Source: Bacillota bacterium (GTDB lineage: Bacteria; Bacillota; Clostridia; Christensenellales; Borkfalkiaceae). Taken from it: 33,417 nt of DNA. Positions 7,791-16,282 of this stretch are shown one piece after another; within the stretch, counting starts at the first letter, position 1; each line of letters begins with the position of its first letter. The notes below the pieces were generated by a model, which saw nothing but the letters and a program-made list of their open reading frames with translations, made no database searches and had not been told where the DNA came from. The translations under genes were made by a program, and so were the position numbers. The stretch spans positions 1 through 33,417 of the forward strand of contig QAKE01000038.1 of the NCBI GenBank assembly GCA_003343995.1, written 5' to 3'.

Positions 7791-10247
7791 TTAATTCACC
7801 GTTAAAACGCCGCAAATATCCAGCGTTACGGGCTTGCCGCCGTCATGGGTAAACACCAAAGCGTTGGCTTTTCTGATGTCCTTCCAGTCCAAATCCCCTA
7901 TTCTGTCGAAGCGGATGACGTTCGCGCCCTTATGCAAGTACACCGAATCGAGCGCGCGCAGCGTCGTTCCGTAAAGGGATATATTCAATTTTACTTTTTC
8001 TTCGCCGTCGTAATCGATATACAGAATGACGGATTTGGTTTTCGCGGTGACGTTGTTCTGATCCAACCGATAGTCGAAACGGATATTATCCGCCTTCAAT
8101 TCGATGCGAACGGCCTTTTCGCCCTCTTCGCCGATTTCCGTAACGACGGCGGATTCGTCCAAATTCTGATTCCGATCGTAAACGCTGACGCGCGCCGCCG
8201 CGGGTGCGGAAACGGACATCGCCGCGCTGCCCACCGCAAAGGTTACGCCCTCCGCCGTTAAGACGAACTGCTCGGCGGACTGCTCGATCGCATAGACCTT
8301 GCCGCCGCTCGTGCTCGTGCCCTGTACGCTCTTGCCGTTCACTTTGATATCCGTGCCGACGGGCGCGTAGACGTTCGCGCGCACCTTTCCGTCCTTGCCG
8401 ACGGCGTAATCGCTGATTGCAACGCCTTTTTCCGCCAGCACCGCGAGCGAGGAGAGAAGCTCTCTCGCCTGATCCACGTCGGAACTTTCACAGTACACGC
8501 GGTTATCGTTGTAGAGCATGGCGTATAATTCCGTCATGATCCCGTCCGAGGAAAGGTCCGCGCCGTGGGTTTTGCCCAATTCCGCATAGGTATTTTCCAT
8601 GTCGTGAACGATTTCGTAGTCCTCCAGCCCGTCGCGCATGGTGAACAGTCTCAACGCGGGCACGGGACCTTCGATGCCGAAGGGCGCGCCGGGATAGAAG
8701 AACCAGCCGTCGCCGTAAGCGTCTCCCCAGCGGTGAACGTCGTCGTAATTGTCCTTGCCGTAAACGATATTATCGGGGCTGGGTCTGTTGAAATCGATAT
8801 AATACGCCGCCTCCCAAGTGAGGTAACCCGCGATATCATACTCCTTCATCATCCAGAACATCACGCGGGAAGAAACACCGTTATCGTCGATATGGTAGGA
8901 AGGATAGGGAATTTTGGGCACGGTGCAGGTATACCACCAGTAATCCTGCCCGTTTTCGCGCAGACCGCGGTAATCTTCCACCACCGCGGAAGAGGAAAGC
9001 GTATCCGCCGTGGGGCAGTAGGTCTGCACTTCCGCCAGCTTGTCGGAATACGCGCCCGTCACGACGTTGGGCAGATTGCTCACGCCGTCGATGACCTCCT
9101 GACTCGCGCCCACGCTCCGCGCGTACTGCGCCGCTTCCTTGAGCACGTCCTTATACTGACGGCAGACGTAGTTCGCGCGGTTCTGCGTGAACGTGCCGCC
9201 GAGGTCCGGCTCGTCGATAATATTGCCCAGATAAACGTAGGCTTTTTCAAAGAGGTTGATGCCCTCTTCCACGCTCCTGTCGATATAGGCTTGCAGGGAA
9301 GTGAGGAACAAATTCTGATTGAGCACGTAGTTGTAGGTCGGGTCGGCGAGCTCGTAGCACTTGATGGCATAGGAAGGCACGGTAACGTCCTTCGCCGCCT
9401 CCACCGATTTATCGACGGCGACCTGCAGGCAGAAATCGATATAAGCGGTGTCCTGCGCGCTGCCGATATAATAGGAATCGAGATACTGCACGGCGAGGCG
9501 GTATTCGTTGAGCGCGTCGCTGTACATATCGTACATATCCTGAGAATCGGAAAGCTCGCCCTGCATCAGATAGCCCACCTGCAAGGGCACGCAGCTCGGC
9601 AGGCTGACGGTATCGGGAAGCTCGTAATCGAGCACGGTAACGCTCGCCTTCACCTTGCTGACGGAACCGTCGAGCGTTACGGTGATTTCGCCGTTATACA
9701 CGCCCGCCGCCTGCCCTTTGGGCACCTTCACCGTGATATACACGCCCTGATTTTCGCCCGCCTTGATCTTATTCAAGCCGTATGCTTTCGCCGTGGCGAG
9801 CGGCAGGAGCGCGTCGGGATACATGCCCGGCTGCATGGTGGAAAGCGTATCGTAAATCGTTTCCACCAAATGATAGTATTGGTGTCTTACGTCGAAATGA
9901 TTCGCCGCAAGGGTATTTGCCCCGCTTTTGAAATCGCCGACGGTCACGTCGTAGCTGTTCACGTCCTTATCGGGCGTGATGATGATCTGCTTGCTTTCGT
10001 ATTCGTTCTGCACGGCGGTGAGGTGAAATTCGTCCGCAAGCGAACCCATAAACCGTTCTTTCGCTTCTACCATGCCCGCCGAACTGCCGGCATAGGACTG
10101 CAGAATTTTGTCGCTCGAACGCCCCACTTTCACCGCGGCGTTCACGGGCGCGTTTTCCGGCGTTTTATCGCCGCACGCCACCCCCGTGAGCATGCAGACG
10201 GACAGCAATATCGCCGCCCCGCTTTTGGCTGCTTTTTTTAATCTCAT
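7791..10247 (-). CDS. DUF4091-domain lipoprotein, glycoside hydrolase-like
   Basis: 818 residues. The N-terminus is a lipoprotein-type signal (MRLKKAAKSG, hydrophobic core, TGVACG; Cys25, a slightly imperfect lipobox). An N-terminal beta-rich domain (about 30-205) leads into a barrel and then the DUF4091 signature: GWFFYPGAPFGIEGPVPALR followed by LFTMRDGLEDYEIVHDME (about residues 515-555). This arrangement is known from GH123-like and related proteins in glycan loci; I cannot tell which sugar is bound or cut. The C-terminal 200 residues are beta-rich, with a segment resembling a CBM. Start ATG 10247 with AAGGAG upstream; 22 bases after the binding-protein stop, so clearly the same operon. 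It probably works outside the cell, anchored to the membrane. Confidence 0.8.
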   Translation of the reverse strand: MRLKKAAKSGAAILLSVCMLTGVACGDKTPENAPVNAAVKVGRSSDKILQSYAGSSAGMVEAKERFMGSLADEFHLTAVQNEYESKQIIITPDKDVNSYDVTVGDFKSGANTLAANHFDVRHQYYHLVETIYDTLSTMQPGMYPDALLPLATAKAYGLNKIKAGENQGVYITVKVPKGQAAGVYNGEITVTLDGSVSKVKASVTVLDYELPDTVSLPSCVPLQVGYLMQGELSDSQDMYDMYSDALNEYRLAVQYLDSYYIGSAQDTAYIDFCLQVAVDKSVEAAKDVTVPSYAIKCYELADPTYNYVLNQNLFLTSLQAYIDRSVEEGINLFEKAYVYLGNIIDEPDLGGTFTQNRANYVCRQYKDVLKEAAQYARSVGASQEVIDGVSNLPNVVTGAYSDKLAEVQTYCPTADTLSSSAVVEDYRGLRENGQDYWWYTCTVPKIPYPSYHIDDNGVSSRVMFWMMKEYDIAGYLTWEAAYYIDFNRPSPDNIVYGKDNYDDVHRWGDAYGDGWFFYPGAPFGIEGPVPALRLFTMRDGLEDYEIVHDMENTYAELGKTHGADLSSDGIMTELYAMLYNDNRVYCESSDVDQARELLSSLAVLAEKGVAISDYAVGKDGKVRANVYAPVGTDIKVNGKSVQGTSTSGGKVYAIEQSAEQFVLTAEGVTFAVGSAAMSVSAPAAARVSVYDRNQNLDESAVVTEIGEEGEKAVRIELKADNIRFDYRLDQNNVTAKTKSVILYIDYDGEEKVKLNISLYGTTLRALDSVYLHKGANVIRFDRIGDLDWKDIRKANALVFTHDGGKPVTLDICGVLTVN

Positions 10248-10269
10248 CTTTTTTTCTCCTTATCCGAAC

Positions 10270-11895
10270 TTAAATCAGTCCCGCGTTCTTTAAGAGTACG
10301 TCCATTCTGTTGCGGAACGCGTCCTTCCCCGACTGAACGATCTGATCGGCGGTTTTCAGCACGGCGTCGTCCTGCGAGCCGAAGGTAACGCCGAGCAGTC
10401 CCGAACCGTATCTCGGCGAAAAGCTGCCGAGGTAATGCGTGGGGAACACCTGATAGGGCGGCACAAAATCCGACGTCGTTAAAATTTCCCATTTTTGCTT
10501 GGCGAAGGGAGAAAGCGAGTCGTATCCGTCATATTCCGCAAGATCGAAGTCGTAAGGCAGCGCCGAGCCCGACGTTTTATTCAAGAACAGCGCGATGCCC
10601 TCGTCGGACGCCATGAACTTCAAAAACTCCTTCGCGCCCTCTTTCGCCGTCGAATAAACGGGAATGACCATGGTGTGCGACTGCGCCACGTTGGTGTTTA
10701 CCTTGCGGGCGGTGCGCACGATTTCCACGTCCTTATCGTTTGCAAAACTCGGTTTTTCCGTCGTAACGCCGTCCACGTAATCGACGACGGCGCACAGTTT
10801 GTCGTCATACTCTTTGCGCTTTGCCTCGCTCATCGTTTTGGAAGCCTCGGTAAAGTTTCCGCTTTCCGCCCAATAGGAAAGTTTATCGGAAAGCGCGCTG
10901 ATGATGGGCGTTTTCATCGGCACGATATTGCCGATTTTCAGCGAGGAGCTGGATTTTTTCATTTCGTTTTCCAGCCAGTCGCCCGTGGGCAGCATGGCGG
11001 CGTTTCCGTTCAGAAATTTCGCCTGCGCCGTGGTGTATTCGTACGATTCGGACAGCGGATCCACGTATCCTTTGGATTTATGCAGCATTTCCTCGAACAC
11101 CTTCAGCGTTTCGCGGATGCCTTCCTGATCGAATACGCCCAAAGACGTCGTGGGATCGGGAATGGCGATGTCGCTGACTTTTCCGTTAAAGAAATTCTCC
11201 ACGCCTTTGATCGTTTCGTACTGCGCCCACCAGATATTGAAGGTATAGGAAAAATAATCGTCGCCCGCGGAATAGATGAAGGGCGTGACGCTTTTATTTT
11301 TCAGCGTTTCGCAATAACGCATCAGCTCGTCGGTCGTGCGCGGCTCGTGCGTGAGCTCCGCGGCGGCGTAAATGTCTTTATTGTAAAAGATGCCGGCGAT
11401 TCCCGCCGCCCAAGGCATGGCGTAATGATGGTTTACGTATTCCCCGTTTTCGTAGACCTCCATCTCGTAGGATTGATTCACCGTTTCCCACATTTTTTCG
11501 CCGATGGTTTGCTCCTCGCCCTCTAACGTGGTGTTATACACGTCGTCGAGCGGCTCCAGACAGTAGTCGTATCCGGCGACGGCTTTCGAGCCGAGATTGA
11601 TATATCTCTCCCAAAATTCCCCCACGATGAACAAATCGGTGGTCGTTTTCGGACCGGCTTTGATTTTCGGTTCGAGCGCGTCGCTCCCCTGTTCTTTGAT
11701 TTCCATTTTGTAGTTGGTTCTTTCCTCGAAAATTTTTTCCGCGGCATAGAGCCAATCCAGACCGTAGCCCGCGTTATACGCGAAAACCTCCACCGTTTCC
11801 GACGAGTTATCCACCTTCGGTTTGCAACCGACGGCGGGAATCGCGCACGCCGCGCACATTGTGAGCGCCAAAACCTGTTTCCATAATTTTCTCAT
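10270..11895 (-). CDS. ABC transporter sugar-binding lipoprotein
   Basis: A 541-residue extracellular solute-binding protein (family 1 / MsmE type) that delivers an oligosaccharide to the two permeases upstream. It starts with a lipoprotein signal (MRKLWKQVLALTMC, then PAVGC with Cys24) and a short linker, then VEVFAYNAGYGLDWLYAA, the usual first strand of the N-lobe. Segments such as AMPWAAGIAGIFYNKDIY and AAMLPTGDWLENEM are typical of these binding proteins. Its length is above the usual 420-460, as in binding proteins for larger oligosaccharides. I chose ATG 11895 over TTG 11898 because AGGAGGA lies 8 bases from the ATG. Ligand not determinable; the GH78 enzyme downstream suggests a rhamnosylated glycan. 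Confidence 0.92.
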   Translation of the reverse strand: MRKLWKQVLALTMCAACAIPAVGCKPKVDNSSETVEVFAYNAGYGLDWLYAAEKIFEERTNYKMEIKEQGSDALEPKIKAGPKTTTDLFIVGEFWERYINLGSKAVAGYDYCLEPLDDVYNTTLEGEEQTIGEKMWETVNQSYEMEVYENGEYVNHHYAMPWAAGIAGIFYNKDIYAAAELTHEPRTTDELMRYCETLKNKSVTPFIYSAGDDYFSYTFNIWWAQYETIKGVENFFNGKVSDIAIPDPTTSLGVFDQEGIRETLKVFEEMLHKSKGYVDPLSESYEYTTAQAKFLNGNAAMLPTGDWLENEMKKSSSSLKIGNIVPMKTPIISALSDKLSYWAESGNFTEASKTMSEAKRKEYDDKLCAVVDYVDGVTTEKPSFANDKDVEIVRTARKVNTNVAQSHTMVIPVYSTAKEGAKEFLKFMASDEGIALFLNKTSGSALPYDFDLAEYDGYDSLSPFAKQKWEILTTSDFVPPYQVFPTHYLGSFSPRYGSGLLGVTFGSQDDAVLKTADQIVQSGKDAFRNRMDVLLKNAGLI

Positions 11896-11971
11896 CAATA
11901 ATATCCTCCTTGATGATATATCGCAGAGAAAGGCGGAAAAAATTTGCCTTCCCCTTTATTTCGTTTTGCTT

Positions 11972-12841
11972 TCAGCCCTTCAGTCCGCCGATATTCATCG
12001 CCGTCATGATTTTATCTTGGAAAATCGCATAAAGCGTGATGCTGGGGATCGCCGTCAGCACCAACCCCGCAAAGTATACGGGATAGTTCATATTTCTCTT
12101 CGTGGACAATTCGTACTCGAAAAGCCCGTACGCCACGGTGGGATATTCGGGCAGATACAGCATGGACGTGTTCGCGTCCGTCCAGCCGCCCATGAACCCG
12201 AGCAGGAACATGATGCCGATGAGCGGCAGCGCCTGCGGGATCATAATTTTGAAAAACACCGTTACGTCGTTCGCGCCGTCCACGAAAGCCGCCTCGCCGT
12301 ATTCCCAGCTGACGCTGTTCCAGAACCCGCACATGACGATGAAGTTCGCGCCGAGCCCCGCCGTCGCGCCGAGATAGAACAAGGGCGAGTTCATCAACCC
12401 CAAATCGCTGTACAGCTTATACGTTGCGGGGAGCGAACCGGGTAAGGAAATGGTGAGCAGCACGATCGCCACTGTATAGATCGCCCTTCTGCCGATAAAT
12501 TTGTAACGCGCATAGGCGTAGGACGACATGACCGTGGCGACGATGGGTATCGTCGTTCCGAGGAGGGTTTCCCAAATGCTGTTGAAAAACATTCCGACGT
12601 AGCCCGTACCGTTCACGACGAGTAAATCGAAAACCTGAATGTAATTATCCCAATGCCATTGCCCTTGCGGCAGCCCGAAGGTATTGCCGAGCGCGTATTC
12701 GAGAGGGTCTTTTAACGTATTGATAAAAGTAATCGCATAAGCATATAAAAACGTAGCGGTATAGATGACGAGAAACGCAAACATGATGCCGAACACGATC
12801 GCCTCGCCCCGCGTGCGCTTGATTTTGGAATGAAATTTCAT
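11972..12841 (-). CDS. Carbohydrate ABC transporter permease (MalG type)
   Basis: 289 residues with six predicted membrane segments, the first being IVFGIMFAFLVIYTATFLYAYAI split near residues 13-35. It carries the ABC permease EAA loop as EYGEAAFVDGANDVTVFFK followed by IMIPQALP, where the ATPase docks. The C-terminus (MTAMNIGGLKG) is typical of MalG/LacG/AraQ-type subunits. The ATG shares its A with the TGA stop of the preceding permease gene (TGATG), so translation is coupled; GGAGGTGG lies just upstream. The open frame to 13252 is only an overlap with the other permease gene. No ATPase gene follows. Confidence 0.92.
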   Translation of the reverse strand: MKFHSKIKRTRGEAIVFGIMFAFLVIYTATFLYAYAITFINTLKDPLEYALGNTFGLPQGQWHWDNYIQVFDLLVVNGTGYVGMFFNSIWETLLGTTIPIVATVMSSYAYARYKFIGRRAIYTVAIVLLTISLPGSLPATYKLYSDLGLMNSPLFYLGATAGLGANFIVMCGFWNSVSWEYGEAAFVDGANDVTVFFKIMIPQALPLIGIMFLLGFMGGWTDANTSMLYLPEYPTVAYGLFEYELSTKRNMNYPVYFAGLVLTAIPSITLYAIFQDKIMTAMNIGGLKG

Positions 12842-13770
12842 CAGTAAGCCACCTCCGCGGAAACTTTTTTGGCAAGCCATTTTACAAAGAAAATGAGCGG
12901 TATCGTGACGAGCGTCATCAAAATGCCGAGCGCGGAGCTCGTGCCGTTGCCGCCGCCGGTGTATACCTGCTTGAATATCCAGAAAGCCAGCGTGGTCGTT
13001 TCGTATTCGCCGAAGGTCAGATACAGCGTAGCGCCGCCCGAACCGAGAATACCCGCGATGCCGATGATGTACAGCGTGGACAGCGTGCCGCTGATCATGG
13101 GAAGAACGATGTGGATAAATTCCTTCCACGGCGTGATGCCGTCCAACGACGCCGCCTCGAACAAATCTTTCGGGATACGCGCCATCGCGCCGGAACACCA
13201 AAGGAACACGCCGCCGACGCACGGCCACAGGCTGTATGCCAAGCTCGCCCAAATGGCGTATTTCGTGGTATTCAAAAACATGATCGGCTGATCGATTAGC
13301 CCCATGTTGAGGAGCGCCGTAACGATGGGCCCCTCCGGTCCGATGAGGTTTTTATAGATGCTGACCAGAATGATACCCGCCAGCATATTCGGCATATATA
13401 AGATGAAACGGAAAAACTTCCCTAAAAATATCTTTTTATAGATAAAATACGCCAGCACCACGTTGAAGGTCTGCGTGATAAAATACCCTTCCGTAAAGAA
13501 CAACAGCGTATTTCTCAGCGCGATGACGAACACGCCGTCCCTCGTGGCGAAAAGCTCTTGCAGCACCCATTCGTAATTGCCGAACGTCCACTCGCCCGTG
13601 GAGGTTTCCTGAAAAGACAGGAGGATCGAATTGAAGTTCGGGTACATCCAGAACAGAAAAAAGTTAAAAAGTGCGGGGATTAAAAGCAGCAGCGGAAACC
13701 AAGACGTTCCGCACTTCAACCCGTTTTCTATTCTCAAGGCGTAGGCTTTTTTTCTTTGAAATCGTTTCAT
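12841..13770 (-). CDS. Carbohydrate ABC transporter permease (MalF type)
   Basis: 309 residues, six predicted membrane segments, first subunit of the permease pair. The N-terminus KCGTSWFPLLLLIPALFNFF leads into the typical YPNFNSILLSFQ loop of sugar permeases. The EAA motif is DLFEAASLDGITPWKEFIH followed by IVLPMISG. Start ATG 13770 was chosen because AAAGGGGA lies about 10 bases upstream; ATG 13794 would place that site inside the gene. It is the first gene of the leftward operon and faces the divergent AraC-type regulator across about 280 bases. Confidence 0.92.
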   Translation of the reverse strand: MKRFQRKKAYALRIENGLKCGTSWFPLLLLIPALFNFFLFWMYPNFNSILLSFQETSTGEWTFGNYEWVLQELFATRDGVFVIALRNTLLFFTEGYFITQTFNVVLAYFIYKKIFLGKFFRFILYMPNMLAGIILVSIYKNLIGPEGPIVTALLNMGLIDQPIMFLNTTKYAIWASLAYSLWPCVGGVFLWCSGAMARIPKDLFEAASLDGITPWKEFIHIVLPMISGTLSTLYIIGIAGILGSGGATLYLTFGEYETTTLAFWIFKQVYTGGGNGTSSALGILMTLVTIPLIFFVKWLAKKVSAEVAY

Positions 13771-13839
13771 TTTATATATTCCCCTTTCGGTCATACATAA
13801 ATTTTAACATAGCGAAAACGGCTATTCTATCTAAATTTA

Positions 13840-13855
13840 ATCGAAAAATATCGAT
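13840..13855. promoter_or_regulatory. Candidate operator in the araC/transport intergenic region
   Basis: ATCGAAAAATATCGAT is an inverted repeat with 5-base arms. It lies between the divergent genes, on the transport-operon side. No strong -35 box is seen for the transport operon, which fits a promoter that needs an activator. The assignment is an inference. Confidence 0.3.
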
Positions 13856-13879
13856 TTTTAATTTTTTTAGCGGATTTGC

Positions 13880-13908
13880 TTGACGATATAAAACGAAAAA
13901 ACTATACT
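13880..13908 (+). promoter_or_regulatory. Sigma-A promoter for the AraC-type regulator
   Basis: TTGACG (13880-13885), a 17-base spacer and TATACT (13903-13908). It points at the regulator gene and would give a leader of about 135 bases. ACTATAC occurs twice across and just after the -10 box, a possible binding site. Confidence 0.65.
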
Positions 13909-14050
13909 TTAACTATACGGATAATTTTTCGGCAAATCCCGACATTTTTACCGCGTTCACCGCAGAAAAACAAGGCGTTTTCAAATTCAAAAAAGGTATA
14001 TATTTCCTGATGAAAACGCATATTATCGTCATTATAAAAAAGGAAATGTT

Positions 14051-14878
14051 ATGCGCGAATCGAAATTATATGTTCCCCGCACGGTTTATACCGTGGAATA
14101 CGACGTCGGCGCCATGCCTCACCAACACGCACAATGGGAATTTGCTTTATTTCCTTCGGGAAATTTCGTCAATCACGTCAACAAAGCCGTAATCGAAACC
14201 AAGGCGAACACCATCATCGTGCTCGGACCGATGCATAAACATTCCATCGCGCAGCTGCAGGCGGGCAGCAAGCATCGGGATATTTACATCGGCGACGAAG
14301 AATTGCGCGAAATTCTGAATCTTTTCGACAAAAAGCTGTATTCCCGCATTTCGCAGAAGGAAGAACCGCTGTTTTTTTCCGTTTCGGTGCAGGTGATGCA
14401 AAACATAATCGAAGAGCTGAAGACGGTGGAATCCCTGCAGACCATCGAAAAATATTCGCCCGTTTTGAAGGAAATCACCCATTCGCTCATCGCCTATATC
14501 CTCGGCCTTGCCATCAAGGAGGAATATTTTTCGGAAAACTTTATCCCGCAGGCGATCGTGGATTTTTTGGACCTTTTGCAAATCCCCGAAAATCTGCAAA
14601 AAAAGCTGACGGACCTCGTCGCGTATTCGGGATACTCCTACTCCTATTTTTCGGTATTGTTTCAAAAATATACGGGGCAGACGCTGCGCGATTATTTTTT
14701 GCAGGCGCGTTTCCGGCGGGCGGTGTATCTCCTGACCTCCGGCCACCTGTCGATTTTGGAAATCGCTTACGACGTGGGCTACGACTCCGTGAGCGCATTC
14801 ATCGCAAAATTCAAAGAAATTTACAACTGCACGCCCTTTGCGTACCGCGCAAATCACACCTCCGCATCGAAGAAATAA
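14051..14878 (+). CDS. AraC-family transcriptional regulator
   Basis: 275 residues. The N-terminal part has a cupin-like sugar-sensing pattern (PHQHAQWEFALFPSG, with His and Glu spaced as in AraC-type cupins). The C-terminal 95 residues hold two helix-turn-helix units: DLVAYSGYSYSYFSVLFQKY, then LSILEIAYDVGYDSVSAFIA followed by KFKEIYNCTPFAYR, which is the family signature. It is divergent from the sugar ABC operon and is most simply its activator. Start ATG 14051 with AAAAAGGAAA just upstream. A perfect hairpin follows the stop. The inducer is not identifiable; by context, an oligosaccharide imported by the neighbouring transporter. Confidence 0.92.
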   Translation: MRESKLYVPRTVYTVEYDVGAMPHQHAQWEFALFPSGNFVNHVNKAVIETKANTIIVLGPMHKHSIAQLQAGSKHRDIYIGDEELREILNLFDKKLYSRISQKEEPLFFSVSVQVMQNIIEELKTVESLQTIEKYSPVLKEITHSLIAYILGLAIKEEYFSENFIPQAIVDFLDLLQIPENLQKKLTDLVAYSGYSYSYFSVLFQKYTGQTLRDYFLQARFRRAVYLLTSGHLSILEIAYDVGYDSVSAFIAKFKEIYNCTPFAYRANHTSASKK

Positions 14879-14881
14879 CAA

Positions 14882-14921
14882 AAAGGCGGCGGTAAATCTT
14901 AAACGATTTACCGCCGCCTTT
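14882..14921 (+). terminator. Hairpin terminator after the AraC-type gene
   Basis: AAAGGCGGCGGTAAATC and GATTTACCGCCGCCTTT pair perfectly over 17 bases around a 6-base loop. T-runs are short on the plus strand (TTTCGC) and longer on the minus strand (TTTTTG), so it may work both ways. Confidence 0.8.
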
Positions 14922-14947
14922 CGCTATACAAAAATCATTACGATAAA

Positions 14948-14984
14948 AAACCCCTCGTAAATCACGACGATTTACGAGGGGTTT
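14948..14984 (-). terminator. Hairpin terminator facing left, possibly the original tRNA-Arg terminator
   Basis: AAACCCCTCGTAAATC and GATTTACGAGGGGTTT pair over 16 bases around ACGAC. On the minus strand it is followed by TTTTTT, so it stops leftward transcription. Immediately to its right is CGCGCCA (minus strand), the same seven bases that end the tRNA-Arg gene at 19598. Confidence 0.7.
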
Positions 14985-14998
14985 GGCGCGCCAAGTAC

Positions 14999-15033
14999 AA
15001 CCTTATTCGAATACTATCGGATAAGGTTGTTTT
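14999..15033 (+). terminator. Hairpin with T-run at left edge of the imported block
   Basis: AACCTTAT and ATAAGGTT pair around a 14-base loop and are followed by GTTTTT on the plus strand. It sits in the 62 bases between the leftward terminator and the first gene of the imported block. Confidence 0.5.
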
Positions 15034-15046
15034 TATATGTAAAAAA

Positions 15047-15532
15047 TCAGATAAAAAGTCCGATTATTGAAAGAGCTAATATAGCTATCATTCCCCCAAG
15101 ACCTATAAAGAAAGCAATTTTTTGTTTTCTTTTGCTTGCTTTAATTTCTTTTTTCAATTCTTCTATTGCTGTAATAGATTTCTCTTGCGTAGTATCAATA
15201 TAATTCACAAGCTCTGTTTTTACAGTATCCAACACAGAATTTGTCTTTTTTAATTCAATTTCTAAATATTCAAATGCGGAGTGTAATTTTTGATAATCTT
15301 GCATAACATTATCAATTTTATTTGAAATATCAAAATGCGCTTTTTCTAATATTGCAACAGAATTAGTATATTCTTGAATGTTGTTTGAGTTTTGTTTTAA
15401 TTCAGATATTGTGGATTCTACTTTATTTGATAATGTTTCAAGTGTTTTTTGAGTATCGACAATAGAGCTTAAACTTTCGGCGCAAGAATCAAGATTATCT
15501 AAAACACTGTTCATTTTATCGTAATTTAGCAT
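15047..15532 (-). CDS. Tail-anchored coiled-coil protein, unknown function
   Basis: 161 residues, not assigned to a family. Residues 1-130 are almost entirely heptad-like helix rich in Leu, Ile, Glu, Lys, Asn and Ser, with no Pro or Trp, as in long coiled coils. Residues about 130-135 are strongly basic (KASKRKQK) and residues 137-160 form one membrane helix ending the chain (IAFFIGLGGMIAILALSIIG). This is a tail anchor with the coiled coil in the cytoplasm. Start ATG 15532 with AAAGGAG upstream. A fragmentary upstream frame overlaps its start by 17 bases, so the two were probably co-translated. Composition is AT-rich, unlike the chromosome on the left. Confidence 0.7.
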   Translation of the reverse strand: MLNYDKMNSVLDNLDSCAESLSSIVDTQKTLETLSNKVESTISELKQNSNNIQEYTNSVAILEKAHFDISNKIDNVMQDYQKLHSAFEYLEIELKKTNSVLDTVKTELVNYIDTTQEKSITAIEELKKEIKASKRKQKIAFFIGLGGMIAILALSIIGLFI

Positions 15533-15697
15533 TTATTTTCTCCTTTATCGTATTTAGTCTATCGGCAAAGTCTGCTATCATATATGTTTCAGCAACAGCA
15601 TTTTGAGTTTCTTTGCTTATGTACAAAGCATCTTCCGACATAAAAGACAGCCATTTATCAATAAAAATATCTTTTAATTCTTCGTTATCAATATCAT
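15516..15697 (-). pseudogene. C-terminal fragment of an unrecognised gene, 5' end lost
   Basis: A frame reading DIDNEELKDIFIDKWLSF and ending TIKEKINAKLR runs from about 15697 to the stop at 15516. It has no start of its own at the left-hand junction; it begins where the Rep gene is broken. It ends 17 bases inside the coiled-coil gene with the Shine-Dalgarno site of that gene inside it, as in a coupled operon. It appears to be the last 60 codons of a gene whose front was deleted when the Rep gene was truncated. Confidence 0.55.
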
Positions 15698-16282
15698 TTC
15701 CCCGTTAGGGACATACAAAAGGGCGTGAAAATGCAAACGCCCCGTTTCGGGTGCGCGTTCGAATACGCCCATATAACGCCATTTACGGCGCGTAGCAAGG
15801 TTGCAAAGGCAACGGCGCAATTTATTACGGAAACTTTCTTCCGTGTGTTTCTTATCGTCATAGGTGAACGTTACAAAATGCGTCCAACGGTTTAGATTTG
15901 CTTTACGGCGAAAGCGTAATTTTCGCATATGGAAACGCCGTAATTTTCGGCTAATTTCGTAGTTAATAAATTCGTCCAATGCGTTGGCATTGTCGAATAG
16001 GTGGCAAAGGTTATCGCGGAGAAAATCAAGCGTTTTTGCACTGCTCATTTTTTCCGTTATGGTATGGGCGTAAAGACTTTCGAACATTTCCCGCAATTCT
16101 TGCAATTCGTATTGTGTGCGTTCTGCTCGGCGGTGTCCGTTGGAAAAATACGGCGTAGCGATATAATGCCCGCCGTCGTGATACACCTTGCAAAGCATTT
16201 TTTCGGGGAATATCGGGTTATCGTCAAAAAACGGAAACGGGCATTCGCCCGCCGGTATTTCGGTTAATAAAATATTACTCAT
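15674..16282 (-). pseudogene. Rolling-circle replication initiator (HUH), truncated
   Basis: 202 codons of a Rep protein of the type found in Firmicute integrative elements and small plasmids. A basic stretch (RKLRRFHMRKLRFRRK, about 112-127) is followed by WTHFVTFTYDD and the HUH metal-binding motif HFHALLY (His184 and His186), by which HUH enzymes bind the metal that activates the nicking Tyr. The homologous protein breaks off right after VPNGEM; the last residues ILITKN come from unrelated DNA. The catalytic Tyr normally lies further on, so this copy should not nick. Start ATG 16282 with GAAAGGA upstream. It is the third gene of the leftward operon that starts at 17613. Confidence 0.75.

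Noticed and set aside
8565..10241. 558-codon open frame on the plus strand
   Set aside because: Antisense to the DUF4091 gene; no family features.
10495..11526. 343-codon open frame on the plus strand
   Set aside because: Antisense to the sugar-binding protein, which has a signal peptide, lipobox and family motifs.
12842..13252. N-terminal extension of the MalG-type permease frame
   Set aside because: It overlaps the whole end of the MalF-type gene, is Arg/His-rich and lacks permease features; the coupled TGATG start at 12841 is clearly right.
14147..14881. 244-codon frame antisense to the AraC-type gene
   Set aside because: The sense strand has the AraC signature, a ribosome site and a promoter.
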